Position numbers and translations under genes: made by a program. Below are positions 34,002-45,360 of a DNA stretch of 64,000 nucleotides, one piece after another. Position 1 is the stretch's first letter. The number at the start of each line of letters is the position of its first letter. Source of the DNA: Terebella lapidaria (lineage: Eukaryota; Annelida; Polychaeta; Terebellida; Terebellidae); contig OX424555.1 of NCBI GenBank assembly GCA_949152475.1, positions 57,021,977-57,085,976 on the forward strand, written 5' to 3'. Under the pieces are notes generated by a model, which was not told the DNA's origin, did no database searches, and worked only from the letters and a program-made list of their open reading frames with translations.

Positions 34002-34345
34002 GGGCGAGATGGCCGAGTGGTTACGTGCGAGCGCATAGTCGCTCAATTTGAACCAATAGCTATCGCCGGCGTGGGTTCGCTCCTACGTCGGGCCGCATGT
34101 GCGGTAATTGTAGGGGAATTTTCTCCCTGCCCTTACAACTGGCAGTGTGCCCGTGACTCGGATATCACGTAAAATGGAGGTCCCATCTCTAAAAAAAATG
34201 TTGTAAAGGGATGTAAAAGACCCCTCTGAGAACGATATGTACCCTGGCAGTGACCACTCTCAGAGGACTAAATTCCAAACTGTGAAGCGCTTTGAGAATG
34301 TGTGTAACGTTGATAAAGCGCTATATAAGAACCGATTATTATTAA
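34002..34345 (+). mobile_element. tRNA-derived SINE
   Basis: The head resembles a tRNA of the long-variable-arm type. It has the A box TGGCCGAGTGG (34010-34020) and the B box GGTTCGCTCC (34074-34083). The body includes CCCTCTGAGAACGATATGTA and CTCTCAGAGGACTAAATTCC. The tail contains two inverted GCGCT blocks and ends AAAGCGCTATATAAGAACCG followed by ATTATTATTA, a tail type seen in metazoan SINEs. It sits inside the CGTACG foldback element. Confidence 0.88.
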
Positions 34346-34654
34346 TATGAGATATAAATTTTACGCACTTGATAGCAATACGCTTCCGTAGTGAAGCGAA
34401 TTGTTATCAAGTGTGTAAAAAAATGTATCTCGTACGTATGGCTTATATCTCGTTTGTTCAACATATTAACTCGTACGTATGACTCATTAACTCGTACGTA
34501 TGACTTACTAACTCGTACGTACGACTTTGTATCTCATGAGTACGACTTGCTAACTTGTACGTACGAGTTAATAAGTCGTACGACGAGTTGATAAGTCGAT
34601 CATACGAGATACAAATTTTCACACACTTGATAGTAATACGCTTCCGTACAACTG

Positions 34655-35421
34655 CGCCTGCACATCATGTATGACCAATCTTCGTACGGATCCGATCATA
34701 ATCCATGACACAGCAGGACTAGTGGGCCTAGCATAACCCAGTGATTTCATTCCAGAATATATTCAGTCTGGTTTTCTCATCAGTCGTTGTATTCCTCTTT
34801 GCGGAATATCTAGCGTCCTGTTCAACATACCAACCTATGATTATTGAGGAATCCGACACCAGTGTTAGTGATCCAATAGAGGGATGAGTTAGAAATACAC
34901 TCCAGAACCCGCAATCTTGACCACAATGCAACCGCAAGACATTAAGCGTTATTTCGCCATGTAAAGTAAGGTCGAAGCCAGAAAAATAGACCTCAAACAG
35001 GTAGAGGTTCAAACGCAAAATTCCATATCATCACTGACACCACTGAGGTGGAGTCACTTCTGCGTCATGTTGCACCGAACAGGTTTTATGAAGGAAGCTG
35101 AAGTGAAGATGTGACAGAGAAGACGATAGAAACATGAAGTTATCCACTGATGACTATGTGTTGATCAAATTCTGCTCCAAAAGAGCAGTGACACATCATG
35201 TTAGAGTTGTTCAAGAGAAGATGAAAATGACTTTAAAATACATTGCAGTTTATATATTACAGCAGAGAGCTGGAACAAGATTGTATTCCCAGATGAAGAT
35301 GGCTTGACGGATAGTCCGGCTGACGACATCGTTAGCTGCCTACCCGTCCAATCCTGTCTGGCGGCACTGCTATATTATGATTCGGACAGATCTATAACAA
35401 AATAACTGTAAACGCAATTAT
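34655..35421. other. Intergenic spacer
   Basis: No gene, RNA or shared repeat is seen in this stretch between two element clusters. Confidence 0.45.
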
Positions 35422-36258
35422 CACTGTGGCGGAGCTTGCCCATACGTGAGGAGATTTTTACCGGAAAATGCCCTTGATTTTACCCGGGAAGCCCACGATT
35501 CTCACCGGGAAGCCCGTGATCCTTTCCGGGAGGTAAATTTCATAAGTATGTTTTGAATGTGGAGAAAAAACAGTGATTACCGATGTTTCAATGATAAATG
35601 TGGCCAAAGTAGTTAGATAAATGACTGTTGGTGGTATTGCGAAGAGAACTTGAGTTGAGCAGTAATTCACAATGATACAACTGTTATTTGAACGGCAAAT
35701 TCGGGGCAGGCTGGAAATATTACAAATTGTTGAATGATTACTGCATATTTTCGCTCATCGATGTGCACAACACTTCGTCAGTATGTATATAATAATTGCA
35801 TCACAAGAAAACAAACTGGAGGGTATTTATTGCAACGTTCAAGCTAGTGAAATCAAACCAGAAGCCCCGGATTTTTTCCGGCTCGCTTAGGCATGCCCAG
35901 GATTTTCACCGAAGCGCCCAGGATTTTCACCGGTGAATATCAAACATTTTTCCATTACTGCACTGGCGGATTTAGGGGGGGGTGCACCCGGCGCGCACCC
36001 CCCCCCCCCCCCTATTGTGCCGTGAAAAAAAAGAAAAAAGAGAGAGCAAGAAGCTATAGGAAATTTGGGTATGCACCTACATGTAAGGAAATATAGGTGT
36101 AATTTTCCTCGTTTGATATTTTTGACCGAGGGGGGGAGGGGGCAGGATATAATTTCAACAAAAAAATCTGTGACCCAGAAATATTTTAAGGTGCATTACA
36201 GCGTTACATAGGCCTAACATTCGTTGGTCAATAATTATGCAATTGATTGTCATTAAAT

Positions 36259-37080
36259 TTGGAATTAATTTTTAAAATGTGCCAAATTTAGCATTATTGT
36301 TTGTCATACAAACTTGAGAGTACATCTCGGGATAGTCCGGAATATATAGGAAATATGCACAGTTCGACAACTGATACTCAGAAAATCTTGCATGAAAACT
36401 GAATAGAGAATGATAAGCCTGTCTACATTGCCGGTTACCACAGTATCTAGGCAAATACCAATGACGTCATCAGACTGTGTATAGAACTCGCCCACATGGC
36501 GGGCCGCTTTGAGGAAAAAAAAAAATTCGCTCGAATTTGAATCTTGATTTGGAAACTCAATTTAGGCACGTAATACACATTTTCAGACACAAATTTGTAC
36601 GATTTCTTATTCTATAGACAAAATAAAGCTATCGCAGAATGGATAAATTTTGTCAATTCTAAAAGTGATAATAGCTTTAAAGCTCTACCATGTCTAATTG
36701 TCTATAGAATGAGAAATCGTAAAAATTTGGGTCTGAAAATGTGTATTACGTGCCTAAATTGAGTTGCCAAATCAAGATTCAAACTCGGGCCAGTCAATCT
36801 CGCATCAATTTTTTCCTCAAAGCGGCCCGAATTGAGGGCGAGTTCTACACACAGTCTCATGACGTCATTGATATTTGTCTAGATACTGTGGCAACCGGCA
36901 ATGTAGGCAGGCCGATCATTCTCTATCCACTGTTTTCATGCACGATTAACGGCAATTTTCTGAGTATCTGTTGTCGAACTGTGCATATTTCCTATATATT
37001 CCCTACTATCTCGAGATGTACTTTCAAGTTTACGTGACAAACAAGAATGCTAAATTTGGCTGATTTTAAAATTGATTTTA
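36259..37080. mobile_element. Head-to-head pair of a 400-bp repeat, each with a CRE
   Basis: Arm 1 (36259-36670) and arm 2 (36690-37080) are inverted copies of one sequence, with a spacer of only a few tens of bases. Shared landmarks are CCAAATTTAGCATT, ATATGCACAGTTCGACAAC, ATTGCCGGTT-CCACAGT and CTTTGAGGAAAAA. A third copy lies alone at 48131-48545 in the orientation of arm 1. All three contain the palindrome TGACGTCA, a consensus cAMP response element. Frames within these arms are not genes. Confidence 0.88.
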
Positions 37081-37199
37081 ATTTTAATCAGCAATTAAGT
37101 TCTATGACATATAATATGTAAAGTGGCAATGAATAGTTTTGGGATAAATACATTTAAATACCAGCAATATTTATATGCATGTGTGAAATGAAAAATACT

Positions 37200-37378
37200 C
37201 AATCAGAGCCAGAAAGATCTCAGAATCAACCACAGAACATGAAAAAAGCTCCGGCTTCTGGGGCCCTTGAGCGGGCCCCAGACCCCACGCCGTGCAGGCT
37301 ACCACCTATCCACCTTACTTCGCTCGGTCGCTGGACTCCTCTAACCAGCTTGCCAAACCCGCCGCCCTCCCTCCAATA
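37200..37378 (-). repeat. GC-rich block of likely transposon origin
   Basis: A GC-rich segment ends with CTTGCCAAACCCGCCGCCCT CCC and follows GGGGCCC palindromic blocks. It stands out from the AT-rich surroundings and lies inside the nested element. I cannot tie it to a family. Confidence 0.3.
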
Positions 37379-40235
37379 ATAATCTAGTCAGACACACTTG
37401 ACTTTACACTGAAACTGTCATTGAATATACACAGGGGATATTTTATTTTATTTACTTGTTTGTTTCTGACAGAGTTCTGGATATAACTCTGGATGTAGAA
37501 CAGCCTTAGAATGGTAGGACTATTAGACCTTCCTTTCTTTGAAAATCTATCCTTCATTTACAACAGAACTAAGCAGACTTCTAAAGTAAAATTCTACTTA
37601 TTGATTTCACAAGGTACAGTTGAAAATACACCTTAGAAACCATCTCAGAGACACTAAATTCCAAAAATTTAATCTCACATAATTTCAAGCTTACATACAC
37701 TTAAGATGAGCACCCCCCCCCTATTCAAAAATCCTGGATCCGCCCCCGTACTGTTTATAAGATGCTGCCGTTTCAAACATGTTAACCTGTAAAATCAAAC
37801 GTAAACGCTACTGTAATATGGCAAAGAATGGTTACATACGAGTAGCATATTTACTTTACATTATATATGGCGGATTTCACGTTCAGGAAATTTTGTTGCG
37901 AATTTTAAAGATGGTCTGTATTTTTTTAAAAATATTGTTAACAGTTTCTATATCTTGTTGCCCCGTGATCGATCGAATATACGAGAAACAATCTGTTTGT
38001 AACCGGTAAAATATTATTCATTATTTTGCTCATAAATCGTCAGAAAGTAACGGATTTAGGACGAACAAAATTCTCGATATGTTTATAAGCATGATACAGC
38101 GAACAGAACGACGAAGTGGCTCAGTCGGAATGTTGTGGGGAGTGTTTAGGTGGAGAAATGGATATGATCTGCGTTAATTAAACTGAAGTACATGTTTCGT
38201 AGACAAGAGTAACTTCTGTACTATCAATTTAAAAGTGCACACTAGATTATCTCTTGTCTATCCAAGACTGACAACGTGCTCCCCCAAAAAGTAATATAAT
38301 ATTATATTATAAAGAATAGGTTCTGCTTCAGTATCGTAGGGACAACACGAAAAAATATTGGCACCATTGTGAAGTACTCGATGCGAACACCAGTTGTTTA
38401 TTTTTCATGATAATTTTGACGGATGGAAAAAATTGCGAATGTTACGTGTTTTTTTGGTCCGTCCAAGTTTTGTAACGATTGCAGCGTATGTATGTATCTT
38501 TCATTACGTTACTAATTTTGGCAAACACGCGTTTTTTTTTCGGCTCCCAGATGGTGATGACGACAACCAGAGGAGGAATATGGACGGAAATACCAAAATG
38601 GTAATTCAGCAAAAAGTTTTAGGTTGAGGGCAAAGTTCACCAGAGTAAGACATGTTTGCCTGGGGCCGCGGTCCGATGCACATTTCTAGAGATATACAGG
38701 GAGCCTCAATGATGCTTCAGCAGAAATGCTGGTAATGTGATGCATCAGTCCCAAAATCAATAGGATTCTTCCCAAGTATGAACCTTAATGCAAACTTACA
38801 TATCCATTGCCTGAAGATTTATCGAATTATGACTTTGAAACAAAGTCCAAAGATCAACATTGAATCCGTCCTCATGAACCCCAGTAGGTACAACCAAGAA
38901 TGGGTCATGTGCTTTATATACTGGACAAATGGAGAAAATTTTATCTAAATCCATTCATTCGGGCATTCAGGACTTAATAATCGCAAACTCAAAACGATTG
39001 AAGCTAAAAAAAGTAACACAGACTAAATTAGGAGGAATAAAAGTAACACAGCGAAAACCATAAAGGTATATCTCGGGTTGAAATGTTCCACTAACGATTA
39101 ATTTCGTTTAATAGGCTCAACAAATCTCACTGCGAACAAATCTTAAAAATCTCAAAAAGAGACTTTTCTTTAGCTCCTCCAATTTTCATTGTCTTCATTG
39201 CTGGGTTGTGAAGGTGCATATCGCTGGGCACAGTAATCGCACAGTAATCGCGCCAGATCCAACATTATAATGTTACTTTGGAAGGATTGCACTTCACATC
39301 ATCATCCCCGTCAATGTCAAAATGTAAACACCTGTACTTGGTACACCTGTACTTGGTTCATCCTTGTGGCTTTCGATACAGTGTTGAATTGTCTTTTCGG
39401 CATTTTCATATTTTGCTTTGTAGTGGTAACAGCGATAATGATCGTGGACATACACAATACATAATATTATTCAATTACACTCATGTGAGGTCATCCATGG
39501 AGTTATAACATTTTTACACGTGTTTTTATACACATGGACTACCGGAAAGAATCATGGGCCCTGCCTAAAAAGCCGGGAAAAATCCTGGACACCCAGGTAA
39601 AAATCATGGGCTTTTGATAAAAATGGAAAACAGGCACTGTACAGTGTATCTACATCATGATAAATTTTTCAATGTTCACAGGTAAATGTTTGTTTCAATG
39701 CATCTATCAAATATACATATTGAATGAGAAATACATATTTACCGTGCCTATAAATCAGCGTGCTGTGCACCACCGGAAAGAATCGCGGGCATCCCGGGGA
39801 AAATCAAGGGCAAATTCCGGTAAAAATCTCCCCACGCATGGGCAAGCTCCGCCACAGTGATTATAATCTGTGATAGATCTGATGGCAATAAACAAATCCC
39901 AACCGCAACCGATGCCTGTATCCTAATAGGGACCTAACAAACTCCCAACAGGAGCTTCGTACAAAAATCAGCTATTCGAAACATGAGGAGCAAAGCTCGC
40001 GCAACACTCACTCATGACAACACAGTTCGATCCCATGGAAAGGTGTTGAAGAGAACGTAAAAGAATGTATTAAATGTGCTATTGTGTTTTATAAAAAGGG
40101 CGCTTCTCTTACATTTTCAACCAATTTGAACTGAATCCGAATTTGAATGACCGTGAACAAATCTTATGGTATTGGCAAGGATCCTCTATCCTTGGTATTG
40201 GTTTAAAATGGGTTCTATAGAAAGACTGCCTCACT

Positions 40236-41663
40236 TTGAAGATTGATTGCATGTAATGATCACGAACCTGGAATCGACCAGCTGTCTATTCACTTTTATG
40301 TTTTATGTAATTATACCAGAAATTTGTGTATCAACTGATAAAGGTCAATATTTATCGACAATGGAAATATTATTATAAAATGATAATGTAGACAATATAA
40401 GATATGATATACAGAAAAGAAATACATCAGACATGTACATAATAAATTGATATATAACATAATATAGTGATGACTATACGACAAAATGAATAGAAGTATG
40501 GATAAACATATAATTTTACAGTATTGAACAAATATATGAACATAATATATTTTTACGTAGATGCGGTATGGATTTACACTTTTTACAGTATTGAACAAAT
40601 ATATGAACATAATATAATTTACGTGCATAAATAACATAATATAGTGATAACTATACGATGCAATGAATAGAAGTATGGATAAACTTATAATTTATAGTAT
40701 TGAACAAGTATAGGAACATAATATAATTTTACGTGGATAAAGTAGGTCATAAAGTAGGTGGAAAGGAACAGATACAATTAACGAAGGTGAGATGGGGACG
40801 GACGGTGGGTCATTTAACAACATGACCAGAACAACATAAGAAACCTAATAACAAAAACATTTGGTTGTTGACTTTCGAACAAAGGATTGTAGAATATCAG
40901 GACCGCACATAATAACAAGTTGTAATGATTTAACACCGCATGAGATCGTTACCGCTATAAATATATATATACATAGACTTGTATATTGCTCCCATACAAT
41001 TACTAATTGGTTTGCAATAAGTCGCATATAATGTGAATATAAAGGTAACACGCACTTCCAATCAACGTGGAACTTTGCCTTTCTGATTGTTAGCCATCAA
41101 GGAATACCCCGTTTCTTACTAAACAATGTTAAATTTGTTAGAATCATCGTTTCATATGTCATTTCCCGACCTAGTTCTCAGTACACAAAATACACTCACA
41201 ACAGGGCGAGCGAAAGGATTATGCTGCACAACGAATAGCTAATGAGGCCAGTAAAACTCGCAGGTGATGTATATCGAGGTGTTTGGGATAACGGACGTTC
41301 AGCTCATTGTATTCAAAAAGTATAGCCCTAGATCTTATTTAGATAGTCTCATTATTTTGACCACAACAAAGAATATATATAGGCAGCAGCCAGTGTTTGT
41401 CAAGCGAAACACACGAATGCTTGTTTTGGTGAAACGTATAAAATGATTTATCTAATCATCAAATTGCCCAGCTTCCGTGATATCATTTATGAAACCATGT
41501 CTCGGTTCATCATCCATGAGTATATGTGTGTGTGTGCTAGCCAAGTTTTGGGTCAGAGGTTTGTATTGTCTTGGTGATTTTGTTACCTTTACTTTCACAT
41601 TATAAGTCAATGAAAAAGTGTCTCAGTGCAGTCACCGGTATGTTACGTGAAATCAGTCCTTAA
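40236..41663. mobile_element. Inverted-repeat element B, relative of element A
   Basis: The left end TTGAAGATTGATTGCATGTA and the right end CGTGAAATCAGTCCTTAA correspond to the two ends of element A (17861-19155) in reverse orientation. The shared interior runs from 41040 to 41640 and includes CTTTGCCTTTCTGATTGTTA and GCAGCAGCCAGTGTTTGTCA. It has no MITE at the position where A has one (about 41330-41350). Between 40290 and 41030 it carries unrelated AT-rich sequence with its own tandem repeat. Confidence 0.75.
40452..40740 (+). repeat. AT-rich direct repeat, unit about 178 bp
   Basis: AACATAATATAGTGATGACT through ATGAATAGAAGTATGGATAA and TATTGAACAAATATATGAAC recurs with period about 178 bp, with an additional partial copy near 40580-40620. 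It lies inside element B. Confidence 0.8.
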
Positions 41664-41932
41664 TTTCATTAGTTTTTCGACTGCATACCAAAACTTGTCG
41701 GACAGCCATGGGAAAGCAGACACATCGGAAACAATGGGTATAGCAGCAACCCTGCAGCACAACTGCTATGGACCGAGGTTACAAACTGGCCATATAGCTC
41801 CAATATAGAACACATCTCTGAGGCTGCTTCTGAAACACATTTCATCCTCAATGGTTCCATCAGAACGTATATATGTCGTCCACATGTTATGTTTATGAAT
41901 ACCACTCCAAAGTTGGAGGTGCAAATGTACTG
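41664..41932. other. Spacer, nothing recognised
   Basis: This short stretch between element B and a tRNA-like sequence shows no gene. Confidence 0.4.
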
Positions 41933-42005
41933 GGTGTCAGTTGCTCAGTGGTAGTGTATGCGCCTCCCAGACAAATGAACCCGGGGTCTATTCCAAGTCT
42001 CGCAC
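41933..42005 (+). mobile_element. tRNA-Gly-like sequence, probable SINE head
   Basis: GGTGTCAGTTGCTCAGTGGT, then AGTGTATGCGCCTCCCAGAC and CCCGGGGTCTATTCC, resemble a tRNA with anticodon CCC. The acceptor stem does not pair and the B box is degenerate (GGGTCTATTCC), so it is not a working tRNA gene. It is most likely the head of a decayed SINE. Confidence 0.55.
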
Positions 42006-42039
42006 ATTCACGGGGATCAATCGAACTTGAATTATTCCG

Positions 42040-43050
42040 AGGAACATTGGCGCTCTTGAATTATTAGGAGTGGGGGCGTGAGATCTTTGGAGGAAAATGT
42101 GAAAGTAGGTTGCTAAATACCCGCAAATAATTCGCCTACGATGTGTGGACAGACAAAGCAATGCTGCCATAGAGTATGGGATATAGTTATGTAATTGTTG
42201 ATAGAATGGTTCACTAGCTTCTCTAGGTTATTCAAAATCATGTCCACTGATTCTGAACACCCATAGAAACGAAACCATCAGGACTAACAACACATGAAAC
42301 TACTCTGGTTATGCGCCAGTAAACACCTAAAAGTACCCAAAGTACTCAAAACTCCAAAGTGAGGTGATACTAGAACATCGGCTTGCGATTGTAAGGTGTT
42401 TTATGGTGCTTTTATTCTTCATCCAAATCATATCGATGTTTTTTGGCCGGGGCATGATTTATTGGGAGGAGGTACATGAATCTTTCGAAAATTCATGAAA
42501 AAAACATACCTTCCTGAATACTCCGTGTTTCTCCGTCAGTGCATGCCCCCAGGGTTATGTATTTTTAAAGTGAGACACCGAAGCCTTTTAAACCACGACA
42601 TGAGTGTATTTGCAAAGATTTATATATTGTTTTGAAAATATCAATATCACCTCCTCCCAATAAATAAACATATAGGGTGAAACACAAACACAATAAAACA
42701 CCTTACAATCAAAAGCCGATGTTCTAGTACAACCTTACTCTTGATATCGTTTTGAGTTAGTGTACTTGAGTGTTTATAGGTTCCAAACCAGAATACTATT
42801 ATTGGCCCCAGTGGGTTCATTTATATCGGTGTTTAGAATCGGTGAACATGATTGTGAATAAACTAAGAAAGCTAGGGAATCTGTATACTGACAATAAATA
42901 CATAACTATATGGCATTGCTTTGTCTGTTCACACAACGTAGTCGAGTAATTTGCAGCGTTTTAGCAGCTTACTGTCGCGTTTTCCTCCAAAGATCTCACG
43001 AACCAACTCCCAATTATTCAGGGGCATTCAAACATTCTCCCAACATGGGC
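42040..43050. mobile_element. Foldback element of about 1 kb, mostly inverted repeat
   Basis: The outer arms share CGTGAGATCTTTGGAGGAAAA and GACAGACAAAGCAATGC (left from 42075; right, inverted, to about 43002). The inner arms share CTAGAACATCGGCTTGCGAT, GTAAGGTGTTTTAT and TTATTGGGAGGAGG (left 42370-42470; right 42645-42740). The loop is about 170 bp. No coding sequence or clear target duplication is seen. Confidence 0.82.
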
Positions 43051-43503
43051 TTCGTTCAGCTTAATTTCGTGGGTTATCCTGAGGCTCACCCTTTGAAAAA
43101 AAAAACTCATCCATTGATGTATATATGCACACCCAAGCATACGAAATAATCCAAATATATTTCACCTAATTCATACCGATATTAGAGGAATTTGTATGAA
43201 TGCACATCCAAATTCAACCGTTGCAGCTTCGATATTGAATATAAGAATGATATGGTTTTGTTGGGAATTGTGTTGATTTGAAGCCCATTCCTGGTGGTTT
43301 GAAAGCTTGCTTTGGTTTGAAAGCCGAGGGAAAGCACCAGAGTTGGGCTTCAAATAAACGCATGTGCCCAAAACAAAAACAGTCCATTACTATTATTATG
43401 TTTAAAACATATGCTTTAAACAACTGTGAGATTACAATTCTGATATTCAAGTCAAATGGACGCCATCAAACACATACCGAAACAACTTTTATCCACAGAG
43501 TCC

Positions 43504-43564
43504 GTGTAGTTCATAAATTAACACAAGTACAACTGTTGTATTTGTGTTAATTTATGAACTACAC
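43504..43564. repeat. Near-perfect 61-bp palindrome
   Basis: Two 30-base arms, starting GTGTAGTTCATAAATTAACA, pair with a single mismatch around a one-base centre (43534). Such a symmetric sequence can extrude as a cruciform or fold as RNA. It contains nested TACAAC and GTTGTA at the centre. Confidence 0.93.
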
Positions 43565-44370
43565 ATTAAGAATGAGTTCGCAGTTACATGTATCATTGAA
43601 GACAAACATAGATCTAACAATAAATTTATATAATTGTTTGAAACTGGGTACATAACTTGCAAAAAGTGTTTATCTGTTGTAAGTGTTGATGTATGTGGTG
43701 CACCCTGAACTAAACTGAGGTGACAGTGAAGCTGTTGACGGTGGGGGATGGAGTAGTAGTGAAACCTTCTTTTATGTCGTCCACTTGATGTTTGCTTCTG
43801 GGGAATTCAATGTTATCATACGGTGACATCGTAGATAGTGATAATAATCCCATATAGACAAATTATACAGATAGTACGAGATTTTGATGATGTCAATAGA
43901 AAATATATAGAGAATATAACTTGAAACACATTTGGGTTTCAAATAGATCCCAACCAAAAATGTAGGTCCCAAACTCACTGTCATCATGGGCATGTTTAAA
44001 TTTTAAAAGGATGGATGGTTTATTGTGAACTATAACCACTGATAACAATGAAAAGAGCATTGAACAATTTAATTTACAAGAAAGAGATTACAGCTCAGGG
44101 TTGCCTGTTGAGCGTGAGTTGTAACCAGAAGGTGCTAAAAAGGATATAGTAACAACACAGTGAACGGAAACTGGTAACTGACACCCTTAAATAAATTTAA
44201 AGTTTTGAAAGCATATATCATCAACTTATTACAGTTAAGCTTTTGAAGATGATAGATGAACTAATATCAAACACTTTTGGAACCCAACCAAACATCCATG
44301 TCCAAAGCAAACACTGGTATCATAGGGACAGACAGTGTACAGTTGCTTTTAGTTTGGATTTTGGTATTTT
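43565..44370. other. Spacer, nothing recognised
   Basis: No gene or repeat shared with other parts of the window was found. Confidence 0.4.
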
Positions 44371-45360
44371 TTAGGTTACCGGCCATTTGGTCCGATAACC
44401 TATTGGCGTGGTGTTGCGTCCGTCGTCGTCCGTCTACATTTTATCTTTAAATTTATCTTCAATCGAATATTTCTGAAACTCTGCACAAAAATGCCCAAAA
44501 GTATTTTGAGAAGGGAGGTATTTTTTAGATTTTGGATTTTTGTATTTTTTTCAAAATGGCGGCCATTTTTTACGAAAATTGGCAAATTTTGGACGGTCGT
44601 TTTCTCAAAATTTGTTTTAGTAACTTTTGTTATTTATTGATGCATAATACTCCTCATATGTACCCCTGTGACCTGTATAAGTTTCGCTGCCCTTGAATCG
44701 CTCGAAGTGGGCTATTTTGGGCCCAAACTCAGCCCAAATTGGACTTTTCCTTAAATTCTCCTATGCTTTATAATGGGACACATTTCTCCAAATATCTCAC
44801 TTGATATTAAGATAAGAATCAATTGTGGACATATACGAAATGATATATGGTGAATATTCTCACGACCTTGAAGTTGACCTTTGACCTAATTTTCAAGGTC
44901 ACAGAACAAAATGGCTTATATTTCGCTTATTAACGACTTTACAGCTTAGGAATCAATTGTGAACATATGGGAAATGATATATTCTGAATATTGTTGTAAC
45001 CTTGAATTTGACCTTTAACCTAATTTTCAAGGTCACGGGACAAAATGGGTAATATCTCGCTTATTATCGACTTTACAGCTAAGGAATCAATTGTGAACAT
45101 ACTAGAACTAATATATGCTGAATAATGCCATGCCCTTGACCTCATTTTCAAGGTCAAAGGACAAAATAGTTAATATCTCGCTTATTATCGACTTTACAGC
45201 TTAGGAATCAATTGTGAACATACTAGAAACGATATATGCTGAATATTCTTGTGACCTTGAATTGACCTATGATATTATTTCCAAGGTCACGGGACAAAAG
45301 GCTAATAATATCTAAAATATATATAATATCCAGTAACCTTTCTTAGCCCTTGGGCTAATT
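44371..45360 (-). mobile_element. Shorter inverted copy of the hairpin-ended satellite element
   Basis: It begins TTAGGTTACCGG, pairing with CCGATAACCT as the terminal hairpin seen at 8.1 kb. It then has a CGTCGTCC run, the TTTTCTCAAAATTTG block and CCCAAACTCAGCCC. About four diverged 134-bp units in reverse orientation follow, and it ends TTAGCCCTTGGGCTAA, the hairpin seen at 4.56 kb. T-runs lie on both sides of the copy. It shows the family can exist with few satellite units, so the array at 4.6-6.7 kb is an expansion. Confidence 0.88.

Larger units (their letters stand above)
33591..34648. mobile_element. Foldback element built of CGTACG repeats, with target duplication CAACTG
   Basis: The ends TACGGAAACGTATTGCTATC and the inverse GATAGTAATACGCTTCCGTA are inverted repeats, flanked by CAACTG at 33585-33590 and 34649-34654. 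The interior is dominated by short units such as AACTCGTACGTACGACTTAT in both orientations (33630-33980 and 34425-34605). A second inverted terminus lies at 34361-34415, so the locus looks like two elements fused end to end. It hosts a retroelement end fragment (33717-33766) and a SINE (34002-34345). It encodes nothing. Confidence 0.85.
35961..37748. mobile_element. Nested 1.8-kb element with 5-bp target duplication TACTG
   Basis: The left end CACTGGCGGATTTAGG, followed by a G run, faces the right end CCTGGATCCGCCCCCG, preceded by a C run. TACTG lies on each side (35956-35960 and 37749-37753). The ends match over GGCGGAT-AGG and the poly-G block. It contains a pair of inverted repeats (36259-37080) and lies wholly inside the 4.4-kb element, so it inserted later. 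Confidence 0.7.
35422..39859. mobile_element. 4.4-kb element with CACTGTGG termini and 5-bp target duplication
   Basis: The left end CACTGTGGCGGAGCTTGCCC and the right end GGGCAAGCTCCGCCACAGTG begin inverted repeats of about 95 bp with only scattered mismatches. ATTAT is duplicated at 35417-35421 and 39860-39864. Just inside each end are short direct repeats of the form AAGCCC-GATT-TCACCGGG. The interior holds a second complete element (35961-37748) and no transposase that I can read. CACWRTG-type ends with a 5-bp duplication point to the Transib/RAG-like group. Sub-terminal repeats and CACTG ends also fit CACTA elements, and the GTGGCGGAGC part resembles many hAT ends. The superfamily is therefore open. 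Confidence 0.85.

Noticed and set aside
34002..34090. Functional tRNA gene
   Set aside because: The acceptor stem does not pair and the sequence continues into a SINE body and tail.
36741..37037. 98-codon open frame
   Set aside because: It lies in one arm of the inverted repeat pair; frames in the other copies are broken.
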